Position numbers and translations under genes: made by a program
Notes under the pieces: model-generated
Database searches by the model: none
What the model was told of the DNA's origin: nothing
Seen by the model: the letters and a program-made list of their open reading frames with translations, nothing else
NCBI RefSeq assembly: GCF_004022705.2
Contig: NZ_RZOY02000006.1
Coordinates: 30,846-94,845, forward strand
Length of the DNA: 64,000 nucleotides
DNA from: Mesorhizobium sp. M2D.F.Ca.ET.226.01.1.1
Lineage (GTDB): Bacteria; Pseudomonadota; Alphaproteobacteria; Rhizobiales; Rhizobiaceae
Direction: 5' to 3'
Part shown: positions 30,310 through 38,682 of the stretch, piece after piece
Numbering within the stretch: position 1 is the first letter of the stretch
Layout of the letters: each line of letters begins with the position of its first letter

Positions 30310-30491
30310 CAGACGGTCTTCTCCCGGCAAAGGGAGGAGCCAAGAGGGAATGCGGTGCGGAGTTGAAAAATTCCAAATCCGCGGCTGTCCCCGCAACTGT
30401 AAGCGACGAGCCTTGGCCGAAAACCACTGGGATGTTCCCGGGAAGGCGGCATTCAAGGCGACGACCCGCGAGCCAGGAGACCTGCCGTCTG
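30310..30491 (+). promoter_or_regulatory. Cobalamin riboswitch
   Basis: CAGACGG (30310-30316) pairs with CCGTCTG (30485-30491) as helix P1. Between them are conserved B12-box elements: the GCGGCTGTCCCCGCAACTGT region, AGCGACGAGCC, ACCACTGGGAT (the CCACTG box), CGGGAAGGCGGC and GCGAGCCAGGAGACCTGCC. Binding of adenosylcobalamin would reduce expression of the downstream cobalamin genes. Immediately downstream are two competing hairpins around the first ribosome binding site. Confidence 0.95.
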
Positions 30492-30510
30492 AGACTTTGA
30501 GTATCCGAAT

Positions 30511-30541
30511 GCCCGGCGGGTTTTCCGGGCAAGGAGCCCGG
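30511..30541 (+). promoter_or_regulatory. Riboswitch expression platform: competing hairpins at the RBS
   Basis: GCCCGG (30511-30516) can pair with CCGGGC (30525-30530). That same CCGGGC can instead pair with GCCCGG (30536-30541), placing AAGGA of the Shine-Dalgarno (30531-30536) in a five-base loop. The two stems are mutually exclusive. The next codon is the TTG start at 30544. This suggests translational control by the riboswitch; which state is on or off is inference. Confidence 0.65.
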
Positions 30542-30543
30542 TT

Positions 30544-30969
30544 TTGGATCGCAACGGCAGTTTCCCGGCAAATAGTACGGACATTTCCTCCGAGCCAGAC
30601 GCGCTGGCCGGCGTGACCATCATCGTCTGCTCGTCCTGCCGCGACGAGACCGGCTCGGACGCGCATCCGCGCGCCGGCGCGCTGTTGGCCCAAGACACGC
30701 GTCACGCCGCATCGGGCGAAAACATCCGCATCCGCACCGTCGAATGCCTCGGCAACTGCAAGCGCCGTCTGAGCGCGGCGTTGCTGCGCGACGGCTGCTG
30801 GAGCTACGTCTTCGGTGACCTTAATGCCGCCAGTGGCGCCGATCTCGTCGCCGGCGCAAAGCTCTTCGCCACCTCGACCGACGGCCTCATCCCCTGGCGC
30901 GGCCGGCCCGATTCCCTCAAGCGCGGCCTGGTTGCCCGCATCCCTCCCCTCGACATGCTGAAGGACTGA
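30544..30969 (+). CDS. DUF1636 thioredoxin-fold ferredoxin-like protein
   Basis: This 141-residue protein has paired cysteines Cys29/Cys32 (CSSC) and Cys68/Cys72 (CLGNC), the spacing of thioredoxin-like [2Fe-2S] or metal-binding ferredoxins. DUF1636 genes commonly stand beside cobW in B12-riboswitch-controlled operons of alphaproteobacteria. Initiation is at TTG 30544, supported by AAGGAG 7 bases upstream; no ATG precedes the cysteine motif. It ends 2 bp before cobW. A role in cobalt or electron supply to corrin synthesis is inference. Confidence 0.85.
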   Translation: MDRNGSFPANSTDISSEPDALAGVTIIVCSSCRDETGSDAHPRAGALLAQDTRHAASGENIRIRTVECLGNCKRRLSAALLRDGCWSYVFGDLNAASGADLVAGAKLFATSTDGLIPWRGRPDSLKRGLVARIPPLDMLKD

Positions 30970-30971
30970 CC

Positions 30972-32009
30972 ATGAGCGCTTCCGTTTCCCGCGTGCCCTG
31001 CACCGTCGTCACCGGCTTCCTCGGCGCCGGCAAGACGACTCTGATCCGCAACCTGCTCGAAAACGCCAAGGGCAAGCGGCTGGCGATCATCGTCAACGAG
31101 TTCGGCGATGTCGGCATCGATGGCGAGATCCTGAAGGGCTGCGGCGTGGATACTTGTCCCGAGGAGAACATCGTCGAGCTCGCCAATGGCTGCATCTGCT
31201 GCACCGTCGGCGACGACTTCGTGCCGGCGCTCGACCAGATCCTGTCCCGCACACCGAAGGTCGACCACATCCTGATCGAAACCTCAGGCCTCGCTTTGCC
31301 GAAGCCGCTGGTCCAGGCGTTCCAGTGGCCGACAGTGAAGAGCCGCGTGACGGTCGACGGCGTCGTTGCCGTGGTCGACGGCCCGGCGCTGGCCGATGGC
31401 AAGGTCGCCTCCGACATGGATGCGCTGCAGGCGCAGCGCGCGGCGGACGCTTCGCTCGACCATGACGATCCGGTCGAGGAGGTGTTCGAGGACCAGATAG
31501 CCTGCGCCGACCTGATCATCCTGTCGAAGAGCGACCTGATGGACGCAGCCGGCTCGCAACGCGCCAACGCCGTCATCGGCGAGCACGTCGCGCGCGCCGT
31601 GAAAGTCGTGCCGACCGCGCAGGGCAAGGTCGATCCTTCGGTGATGCTCGGCCTCGGCCTCGCCGTCGAGGACGACATTGAGAACCGCAAGACCCATCAC
31701 GACGACGAGCTCGACCATGAGCACGACGATTTCGATTCCTTCGTCATCGACATCCCGTCGATCGCCAATCCGGACGAACTGGCAAAACGCGTCGCCCTTG
31801 CCGCCGAGCAGGAGAACGTGCTGCGCGTCAAAGGCTTCGTCGAGGTAGGCGGCAAGCCGATGCGGCTCCTGCTCCAGGCTGTCGGCCCGCGCGTCAACCA
31901 CTATTACGACCGCGCCTGGACGGCCGAGGACGACCGCCGGTCGCGACTCGTCGTCATCGGCCTCAAGGGGCTGAACCGCCCGGCGATCGAGCGTATCCTC
32001 GCCGGCTGA
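30972..32009 (+). CDS. cobW: Cobalamin biosynthesis protein CobW (G3E GTPase)
   Basis: CobW is a metal-chaperone GTPase thought to deliver cobalt to the CobNST chelatase. The 345-residue product shows P-loop GFLGAGKTT (15-23), the metal-binding CICC motif at 74-77, IETSGLALP, and the guanine motif SKSDL. A His/Asp-rich stretch (HHDDELDHEHDD, about 237-248) adds likely metal ligands. It sits directly upstream of cobN, its presumed client. Confidence 0.96.
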   Translation: MSASVSRVPCTVVTGFLGAGKTTLIRNLLENAKGKRLAIIVNEFGDVGIDGEILKGCGVDTCPEENIVELANGCICCTVGDDFVPALDQILSRTPKVDHILIETSGLALPKPLVQAFQWPTVKSRVTVDGVVAVVDGPALADGKVASDMDALQAQRAADASLDHDDPVEEVFEDQIACADLIILSKSDLMDAAGSQRANAVIGEHVARAVKVVPTAQGKVDPSVMLGLGLAVEDDIENRKTHHDDELDHEHDDFDSFVIDIPSIANPDELAKRVALAAEQENVLRVKGFVEVGGKPMRLLLQAVGPRVNHYYDRAWTAEDDRRSRLVVIGLKGLNRPAIERILAG

Positions 32010-32040
32010 GGCCAATACGAAAGGCCCGACACGAAAAGCG

Positions 32041-35000
32041 ATGCATATCCTCACCACGACATCCGCTTCGCTCGACGATCTCGCCGAGCCGATCGACCTC
32101 AGGCAGACGCCTGCGGATGTCGTGGCGCTGTCCTTCACCGACAGTGACCTCGCCGGCCTGGCCGCCGCTTGGAAGGCCGATGCGGAGCAGCTGCCGTCGA
32201 TGCGGCTGGCAGCCTTGCGCGATCTTCGCCACCCGATGTCGGTCGATCTCTGGCTCGGCAGCGTCGCCCGCCAAGCCAAGGTCGTCCTCGTGCGCATCCT
32301 CGGCGGCTATGACTGGTGGCGCTACGGCTGCGACCAGCTCGCCGCGGTGGCGCGCGAGCGCGGTATCAAGCTGGCGCTGCTGCCGGGCGAAAGCCATGAC
32401 GAGGATCAGCGGCTGATCGAAGCCTCGACCCTGCCCCGCGCGGAGCTGGATGCGCTGCTCGGCTATTTCCGCGAAGGCGGGCCGGCGAACATGGCAGCGC
32501 TGGTGCGGAGGTTGGCAGGGCTGGCTGGATGGGAGGCGGCGGTCGCCGAGCCGGTGAGCGTGCCGAAGGCGGGATATTATGAGCCTGGTCTGGGGATTGT
32601 AGAGAAGCCTATCTTATCGAGCGTTGGCGATCCTTCGCCCCCCTCTCTGTCCTGCCGAACATCTCCCCCTCAAGGGGGGAGATCAGCCGTCATCGACCCT
32701 GGCGCGTTTTCTGCCAACTCAAAAGCAGAACCCGCAGAACCCTTTGCAGCATTCGCGATTGGCGAAACCGTCGGCGACAGAACAATCTCCCCCCCAGGGG
32801 GGGAGATGTCCGGTAGGACAGAGAGGGGGGCGACAGAGCTCAACGCTGGCAACCTCAGCACCCCCATTGTCTCCATCCTGTTTTACCGCTCGATGCTGCT
32901 CGCCGCCGACGTCGCGCCGATCGATGCGCTGGTCGACGCACTACGCTCGCAAGGGCTGGCGCCAGTGCCAATCTTCGTCTCGAGCCTCAAGGACCCGGCA
33001 TCCCTGGCCTTCGCCGAGAACGCCCTCGCCTCCCTCAACCCTGCCGCAATCATCACCGCCACCGCCTTTGCTTCCGGCGCAGAGCCCAGCACAGAGACCC
33101 TGTTCGACCGCACCGGCGTGCCGGTCTTCCAGGTCATCGTCGGCACGACGCGCCGTGAGGTCTGGGAAAAGAACCAGCGTGGCTTGGCCCCCGCCGATCT
33201 CGCCATGCATGTCGTGCTGCCCGAGCTCGACGGCCGCATCCTGGCCGGCGCGATCTCCTTCAAGGGCGAGGTCGAGACAGACCCAGCGCTGGCCTTTCGC
33301 GCCTTTGCCAACCGACCCGAGGCGGACCGTGTCGCGCAGGTCGCCAGGCGCATCGCCGCGTCTATTCGCCTGCAGCGGACGGAGCGGGCCGAACGCAAGC
33401 TGGCAATCCTGATCCCGGATTATCCGAGCGCACCCGGCCGAACCGGCTACGCCGTCGGCTTGGATGTGCCGTCGAGCGTGCTCGCCATGCTGCATGACCT
33501 GAAGGAACACGGCTATGCGGTTGAAGGAATTCCGCAATCGCCACGCGAGTTGTTGGATGCGCTGGAGGTGGGTGGGCACGGGTTAAGTTCAGAAGACTAC
33601 CTGCGCTTGTCCGGGGAACTGCCGGGAGGCGCGCGTGATGCAGTCAGGACCGCCTGGGGCAGCGCGGAAGATCAGAGAGGTCTTCGCGAGGCCCCCCTCT
33701 CTGTCCTGCCGGACATCTCCCCCTCAGGGGGGGAGATTGGCAGCTCCGCCGCCGGCTCTCCCCTTGCTAGGCCGAAAATTGGCGAAAGCCGAGCGCAAGG
33801 AATAATCTCCCCCCTTGAGGGGGAGATGTCCGGCAGGACAGAGAGGGGGGCGACAGAACGCCGACCTTCGCAGGCAAGCCCCCGGAACCGCTTCCCCTTC
33901 CGCGCCGCAACCTTCGGTAACGTCACCGTGGCGCTAGCCCCCGACCGCGGCCGCTCGGCCGACCGCCGCGCCGATTACCACGACCCGACGCTGCCGCCGC
34001 GCCACGAGTTGATCGCCTTCGGGCTCTGGCTGCAGAAATCGCTCGGCGTGCACGCCATCATCCATGTCGGCGCCCACGGCACATTGGAATGGCTGCCGGG
34101 CAAGACCGTCGCGCTCTCCGACGCCTGCTTTCCCGAGATCGTCACCGGCTCCGTGCCTGTGATCTATCCCTTCATCGTCTCCAATCCCGGCGAGGCGGCA
34201 CAGGCCAAGCGCCGCATTTCGGCGGTGACGCTTGGCCATCTGCCGCCGCCGCTGACCGGTGCCGGCCTCGACGAGGCACAGCAAAAGCTCGAGCGACTGG
34301 TCGACGAATATGCCCAGGCCGATGGGCTCGACCGCCGCCGCCGCGATCGGCTGGCAAAGCTGATCGTCGAGACGGCGCAAAAGACCGGACTTGCCTTGGA
34401 AGCTGGCATCGCCAAGACCGACCAGCCCGACGAAGCGCTGCGCCGCATCGATGCCTGGCTCTGCGACCTCAAGGATTTCGCCGTCAAGGATGGGCTGCAT
34501 GTCTATGGCCGCGCGCCGGAAGACGAGCCCGATCCGCTGCGTCGGCAAAGCGCGGAGGCCGAAAAGGCCGCCCTGCTCGCCGCGCTCGACGGTCGTCACA
34601 TCAAGGCAGGTCCCGCCGGCGCGCCGGCGCGCGGTCGTTCCGACGTGCTGCCCACCGGCCGCAACCTCTTCACCTCCGACCCGCGCACCATGCCGACGCC
34701 GACCGCCTACGATCTCGGCCAGGCGGCGGCGGAAGAAGTCGTGCGCAGCTATATGCAGAGCCATGGCGACTGGCCCCGCTCGCTGGTCATCGATCTCTGG
34801 GGCTCGGCCTCGTTGCGCACCGGCGGCGAGGAGATCGCCCAAGGCCTGGCGCTGATGGGTTGCCGGCCACAATGGGATGCCGCCACGGGCCGCGTCACCG
34901 GCATCGAGGTGCTGCCGCCGGCAGCTCTCGGCCGCCCGCGCGTCGACGTCACCTGGCGCATCTCCGGCCTGTTTCGCGACATGTTCCCGACTCAGATCGC

Positions 35001-35817
35001 GCTGATCGACGCCGCCGCCAACGCAGTCGCCGGCCGCGACGAGGACGACTCCGAGAACCCGCTCGCCGCCGCGACCCGCGCCCAGGGAAAAATCAGCCCG
35101 CGCATTTTCGGCACTTCGCCAGGCACCTATGGCGCGGGCGTCGAGGATTTGCTGTCGCGCGGCGAATGGGGCGCACGCGAGGAAATCGGCCGCGCCTATC
35201 TCGAAGCCACCTCGCACGCCTATGGCGGCGCCGAGGGCGAAGCGATTTCGGCGCCCGGCGCTTTCGAGGGTCGCATCGCCGAAGCCGATCTGCTCGTCCA
35301 CACCGGCGACGATCCGGGCCGCGACATCCTCGAGGGCTCGGCCGACGTCGCCTTTATCGGCGGGTTTTCGGCGGCGCTTGCCGCACTTGGCCGGAATGCA
35401 GACGTCATCGTCCTCGACACGACCGATCCGAAGAAGCCGAAGCTGCGCTCGGTCAGCGAAGCGGTTTCGCGCGTGGTCCGGGCACGCGCCGTCAACCCGC
35501 GCTTCATCGCCGGCCAGATGCGCCACGGTCCGCGCGGCGCCTCGGAATTCGCCGAGACGGTCGACCGTCTCGTCGGCTTCGCCGAAACCACACATGCCAT
35601 ATCGGGAACGCTGATCGAGGCGGTGCACGACGCTTATGTCGGTAACCCGGACGTCCGCGCCTTCCTTTTGCGCGAGAACCCGGCTGCAGCAAAAGTCATC
35701 GCCGAGCGATTCCTCGCCGCGCGGCGTCGCGGCCTCTGGCACCCGCTCCGCAATTCCATCGATGACGATCTCGCGGCCTTGATCGCCGAGGCTGAGACAA
35801 GCGGGGTGGCGGCATGA
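32041..35817 (+). CDS. cobN: Cobaltochelatase subunit CobN with two in-frame repeat insertions
   Basis: CobN is the large subunit of the ATP-dependent aerobic chelatase that inserts cobalt into hydrogenobyrinic acid a,c-diamide. Recognisable blocks include PKAGYYEPGLG, IVSILFYRSMLLAADVAPID, the YHDPTLPPRHELIAFGLWLQ region, HGTLEWLPGK, and LATISGTLIEAV-like C-terminal sequence. The 1258-residue frame is interrupted, without breaking, by REP-like elements at residues about 199-264 and 551-604. The first lies in a linker before the FYR block and the second in a loop before RNRFPFRAATFGNV. Both sit between conserved blocks, so function is plausible. The stop overlaps the cobG start. Confidence 0.95.
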   Translation: MHILTTTSASLDDLAEPIDLRQTPADVVALSFTDSDLAGLAAAWKADAEQLPSMRLAALRDLRHPMSVDLWLGSVARQAKVVLVRILGGYDWWRYGCDQLAAVARERGIKLALLPGESHDEDQRLIEASTLPRAELDALLGYFREGGPANMAALVRRLAGLAGWEAAVAEPVSVPKAGYYEPGLGIVEKPILSSVGDPSPPSLSCRTSPPQGGRSAVIDPGAFSANSKAEPAEPFAAFAIGETVGDRTISPPGGEMSGRTERGATELNAGNLSTPIVSILFYRSMLLAADVAPIDALVDALRSQGLAPVPIFVSSLKDPASLAFAENALASLNPAAIITATAFASGAEPSTETLFDRTGVPVFQVIVGTTRREVWEKNQRGLAPADLAMHVVLPELDGRILAGAISFKGEVETDPALAFRAFANRPEADRVAQVARRIAASIRLQRTERAERKLAILIPDYPSAPGRTGYAVGLDVPSSVLAMLHDLKEHGYAVEGIPQSPRELLDALEVGGHGLSSEDYLRLSGELPGGARDAVRTAWGSAEDQRGLREAPLSVLPDISPSGGEIGSSAAGSPLARPKIGESRAQGIISPLEGEMSGRTERGATERRPSQASPRNRFPFRAATFGNVTVALAPDRGRSADRRADYHDPTLPPRHELIAFGLWLQKSLGVHAIIHVGAHGTLEWLPGKTVALSDACFPEIVTGSVPVIYPFIVSNPGEAAQAKRRISAVTLGHLPPPLTGAGLDEAQQKLERLVDEYAQADGLDRRRRDRLAKLIVETAQKTGLALEAGIAKTDQPDEALRRIDAWLCDLKDFAVKDGLHVYGRAPEDEPDPLRRQSAEAEKAALLAALDGRHIKAGPAGAPARGRSDVLPTGRNLFTSDPRTMPTPTAYDLGQAAAEEVVRSYMQSHGDWPRSLVIDLWGSASLRTGGEEIAQGLALMGCRPQWDAATGRVTGIEVLPPAALGRPRVDVTWRISGLFRDMFPTQIALIDAAANAVAGRDEDDSENPLAAATRAQGKISPRIFGTSPGTYGAGVEDLLSRGEWGAREEIGRAYLEATSHAYGGAEGEAISAPGAFEGRIAEADLLVHTGDDPGRDILEGSADVAFIGGFSAALAALGRNADVIVLDTTDPKKPKLRSVSEAVSRVVRARAVNPRFIAGQMRHGPRGASEFAETVDRLVGFAETTHAISGTLIEAVHDAYVGNPDVRAFLLRENPAAAKVIAERFLAARRRGLWHPLRNSIDDDLAALIAEAETSGVAA
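32636..32832. repeat. REP-like doublet inside cobN, copy 1
   Basis: Outer inverted repeats CCCCCCTCTCTGTCCTGCCG and CGGTAGGACAGAGAGGGGGG flank CTCCCCCTCAAGGGGGGAG and CTCCCCCCCAGGGGGGGAG head hairpins. The core differs from the other copies, but its right end (ATTGGCGAAA...AATCTCC) is related. The left half is read in a different frame (SLSCRTSPPQGGRS) and the right half as ISPPGGEMSGRTERGATE. Confidence 0.88.
33691..33851. repeat. REP-like doublet inside cobN, copy 2
   Basis: This 161-bp element has near-perfect palindromic ends: GCCCCCCTCTCTGTCCTGCC at the left and GGCAGGACAGAGAGGGGGGC at the right. Each end module holds a CTCCCCC/GGGGGAG hairpin and a GTCCGGCAGGAC hairpin. It is translated as LSVLPDISPSGGEI through to ISPLEGEMSGRTERGATE. 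The core is almost the exact reverse complement of the cobG copy. Confidence 0.92.
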
Positions 35818-37286
35818 ACGCGTTCTCGCGTCGCGGCGCCTGCCCTGCTCTGAGCACTCCGATGCAGACCGGCGACGGGCTGCTGGTGCGGCTCAATCCG
35901 GTCGCAGGAGGACTTTCCGCGAAGTCGCTGATCGGACTCGGTGAATCCGCTCTGCGCCACGGCAACGGCATCATGGAAGTGACCGCGCGCGGCAGCCTCC
36001 AGATCCGCGGCCTGACGGCGGAAAGCGCAAGGTTGCTGGCGGCCGAGGTCGATGCGCTGGGCATTGCAGTGCGGAGCGGCGTGCCGGTCGAGACCGGGCC
36101 ACTGGCGGGGATCGATCCGCAGGATATTGCCGATCCGCGGCCGCTGGCAGAGCGTATCAGGACGGCGATCGAAGAGGCCGAGTTGACGGCAAGGCTAGGG
36201 CCGAAGGTGTCGGTGGTTGTCGATGGCGGTGGGCAACTGAGCTTGGACGCGGTGACTGCCGATGTTCGGCTGAAGGCCGTGCGGTGCGGCGAGGATGTTC
36301 GTTGGGGCGTATTGGTTGCCGGCGACGCGCGCAGTGCGAAGCCGCTTGCGACGGTCGATGCAGATGCTGCGCGTGACATTGCTGTGGCGGCGTTGAGGAT
36401 GGTTGCGGAAAAAGGCCGCGACGCGCACACGCGGGATTTGTCGGAGCGGCAATTGGCCTCTCTCGCAAGTTGGCACTCCGTCACCTCTGTCCTGCCGGAC
36501 ATCTCCCCCTCAAGGGGGGAGATCATTCCTTCCGCTCGGCTTTCGCCAATTTTCGGCCTAGCAAGGGGAGAGCCGGCGCAGGAACTGCCAATCTCCCCCC
36601 TTGAGGGGGAGATGTCCGGCAGGACAGAGAGGGGGGCGCAGGAACGCGAGCCTGCGGGAAGTCCCATTGGCACCTTCAAACTCAGCAACAACCAGGCCCT
36701 CGGCATCGCCCTCCCCTACGGCAGCATGCCCGCCCAAAACCTCATCGACCTAGCGACACAAGCCTTAAACCTCGGCGCCACTGAAATCCGCCTTGCCCCA
36801 GGTCGTGCCCTGCTCTTCCTCGGCCTCTCCCCCACCACCTGCGCCTCGCTCCGCGCCTCCGCCGCAGCCCTCGGCTTCGTCAACTCCTCCGCCGACCCTC
36901 GCACCCGCATCGCCGCCTGTCCCGGCACGCCGGCCTGCGCTTCCGGCCGCATCGCCACCCGCGCCATGGCCGAGACAATCGCAACCGAAAGTCCCGATCT
37001 CCTCGACACCTCGCTGACGCTCCACATTTCCGGCTGCGCCAAGGGTTGCGCGCATCCCGGTGCAGCGATGCTCACCCTGGTCGGCGACGAAAACGGAGCC
37101 GGACTTGTCGTGGACGGGACGGCGAAGGCCCTTCCTGCCGCGTACAGGCCGGGCTATGACGCCGCGCGCGGGGTCGCCGGCATCGCGGCGGCGATCCATG
37201 ACGCGCGACATCAAGGCGAAACCGCCGCCGCTTGCCTCACAAGGCTTGGCGCTGCCGGCATCGCTGAACTCTATCGACGGAACTGA
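35814..37286 (+). CDS. cobG: Precorrin-3B synthase CobG with in-frame repeat insertion
   Basis: CobG is a sulfite-reductase-like [4Fe-4S] monooxygenase that converts precorrin-3A to precorrin-3B using O2, marking the aerobic pathway. The 490-residue product has two nitrite/sulfite reductase ferredoxin-like halves. Cluster cysteines lie in AACPGTPACASG and HISGCAKGCAHPG. Residues about 223-275 are repeat-encoded (VLPDISPSRGEI to ISPLEGEMSGRTERGAQE) and fall in the linker between the halves. ATG 35814 overlaps the cobN stop (ATGA). Confidence 0.95.
   Translation: MNAFSRRGACPALSTPMQTGDGLLVRLNPVAGGLSAKSLIGLGESALRHGNGIMEVTARGSLQIRGLTAESARLLAAEVDALGIAVRSGVPVETGPLAGIDPQDIADPRPLAERIRTAIEEAELTARLGPKVSVVVDGGGQLSLDAVTADVRLKAVRCGEDVRWGVLVAGDARSAKPLATVDADAARDIAVAALRMVAEKGRDAHTRDLSERQLASLASWHSVTSVLPDISPSRGEIIPSARLSPIFGLARGEPAQELPISPLEGEMSGRTERGAQEREPAGSPIGTFKLSNNQALGIALPYGSMPAQNLIDLATQALNLGATEIRLAPGRALLFLGLSPTTCASLRASAAALGFVNSSADPRTRIAACPGTPACASGRIATRAMAETIATESPDLLDTSLTLHISGCAKGCAHPGAAMLTLVGDENGAGLVVDGTAKALPAAYRPGYDAARGVAGIAAAIHDARHQGETAAACLTRLGAAGIAELYRRN
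36482..36637. repeat. REP-like doublet inside cobG, inverted relative to the cobN copy
   Basis: The core (TCGGCTTTCGCCAATTTTCG and GCCTAGCAAGGGGAGAGCCG) is the near-exact reverse complement of the core of the 33691-33851 element. The left end is slightly eroded (CACCTCTGTCCTGCC) and the right end is intact. Because the ends are palindromic, both orientations encode the same end peptides. Confidence 0.92.
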
Positions 37287-37288
37287 CA

Positions 37289-37921
37289 ATGGCCGCCTAC
37301 GACTACATCCATGACGGGATGGCGATCTATGAGCGCTCTTTCGCCATCATCCGCGCCGAGGCGGACCTCACGCGCTTCTCCGAGGCCGAGGCCGATGTCG
37401 CCATCCGCATGATCCATGCCTGCGGACAGGTCGAAGCCGCTAAGAATTTCGTTTTCTCCAGCGATTTCGTCGCCGCCGCTCGTACCGCCCTCGCCGCCGG
37501 TGCGCCGATCTTCTGCGATTCCGAGATGGTGGCGCATGGCGTCACCCGCGCCCGACTGCCGGCCGGCAATGAGGTGATCTGCACGCTGCGCGATCCGCGC
37601 ACGCATGACATCGCCAAGGAAATCGGCAACACCCGCTCGGCCGCAGCGATCGACCTCTGGGGCGAGCGCATGGCAGGCTCGGTCGTCGCCATCGGGAACG
37701 CGCCGACCGCGCTCTTCTATCTGCTCGAAAAGCTGCGCGACGGCGCGCCGAAGCCGGCTGCGATCATCGGCATGCCGGTTGGCTTCGTGGGCGCTGCCGA
37801 ATCCAAGGACGCGCTGGCCGAAAACTCCTATGGCGTGCCCTATGCCATCGTGCGCGGCAGGCCGGGCGGCAGCGCCATGACCGCCGCCGCGCTCAATTCC
37901 TTGGCGAGGCCGGGCCTGTGA
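37289..37921 (+). CDS. cobH: Precorrin-8X methylmutase
   Basis: CobH moves the methyl group from C11 to C12 of precorrin-8X, giving hydrogenobyrinic acid. The 210-residue product has the catalytic histidine at position 43 in MIHACGQVE, plus EMVAHGVTRARLP and the GMPVGFVGAAESK segment near the active site. It lies 2 bp after cobG and its stop overlaps the cobI GTG start. Confidence 0.97.
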   Translation: MAAYDYIHDGMAIYERSFAIIRAEADLTRFSEAEADVAIRMIHACGQVEAAKNFVFSSDFVAAARTALAAGAPIFCDSEMVAHGVTRARLPAGNEVICTLRDPRTHDIAKEIGNTRSAAAIDLWGERMAGSVVAIGNAPTALFYLLEKLRDGAPKPAAIIGMPVGFVGAAESKDALAENSYGVPYAIVRGRPGGSAMTAAALNSLARPGL

Positions 37922-38682
37922 ACGCGCCTGTCAAAGAAGGTTTGGCAAAAGGCCGCCTGGTCGGCGTCGGCACCGGCCCCGGCGATCCCGAGCTTTTGAC
38001 ATTGAAGGCCGCGCGTGCGCTGGCCGAGGCCGACGTCGTCACTTATTTCGCCAAGCGCGGCAACAACAGCAATGCGCGCGCCATCGTCGAGGCGCGCTTC
38101 CGCCCGGACATGATCGAGTTGCCGCTGCTCTATCCGGTCACGACCGAGATCGACAAGGATCACGACGACTACCGCGCGCAGATCACCGATTTCTATGAGC
38201 AGTCGGCCGAACAGGTCGCCGAGCATCTCGGCGCCGGCAGGATGGTGGCGGTGCTGTCGGAAGGCGATCCGCTCTTCTACGGCTCCTACATGCACCTGCA
38301 TGTGCGCCTGGCGCATCGCTTCCCGACCGAAGTCATCCCCGGCATCACCGCGATGTCCGGCTGCTGGTCGTCGACCGGCCTGCCGATCGTCCAGGGCGAC
38401 GACGTGCTGACCGTCCTGCCAGGCACGATGAGCGAGTTCGAGCTGACCCGCCGCCTCGCCGACACCGACGCCGCCGTCATCATGAAGGTCGGCCGCAACC
38501 TACCGAAGATCAGGCGCGCGCTGGAAGCCACCGGCAAGCTGGCCAAGGCTGTCTATATCGAGCGCGGCACCATGCCGGGCAGCGTCTCGATGCGGCTCAC
38601 GGAGAAGCCGGACGACAAGGCCCCCTATTTCGCCATCGTGCTGGTTGCCGGCTGGTCGGCCCGCCCGGGGGCCAAATCATGA
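37918..38682 (+). CDS. cobI: Precorrin-2 C(20)-methyltransferase
   Basis: This SAM-dependent tetrapyrrole methylase makes precorrin-3A. The 254-residue product shows GVGTGPGDPELLTLKAARAL near the N-terminus, SEGDPLFYGSYMHL and IPGITAMSGCWSSTGLP. It starts at GTG 37918, overlapping the cobH stop (GTGA), a coupling style also used by cobA and cobB in this cluster. Confidence 0.96.
   Translation: MNAPVKEGLAKGRLVGVGTGPGDPELLTLKAARALAEADVVTYFAKRGNNSNARAIVEARFRPDMIELPLLYPVTTEIDKDHDDYRAQITDFYEQSAEQVAEHLGAGRMVAVLSEGDPLFYGSYMHLHVRLAHRFPTEVIPGITAMSGCWSSTGLPIVQGDDVLTVLPGTMSEFELTRRLADTDAAVIMKVGRNLPKIRRALEATGKLAKAVYIERGTMPGSVSMRLTEKPDDKAPYFAIVLVAGWSARPGAKS

Noticed and set aside
33934..35742. Minus-strand open frame of 602 codons opposite cobN
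   Set aside because: cobN has conserved blocks through the same region; the antisense frame has shadow composition only.
32636..37286. cobN and cobG as pseudogenes because of repeat insertions
   Set aside because: Both frames are intact, the insertions fall between conserved blocks, and key residues (HGTLEWLPGK in CobN, the four cluster cysteines in CobG) remain.
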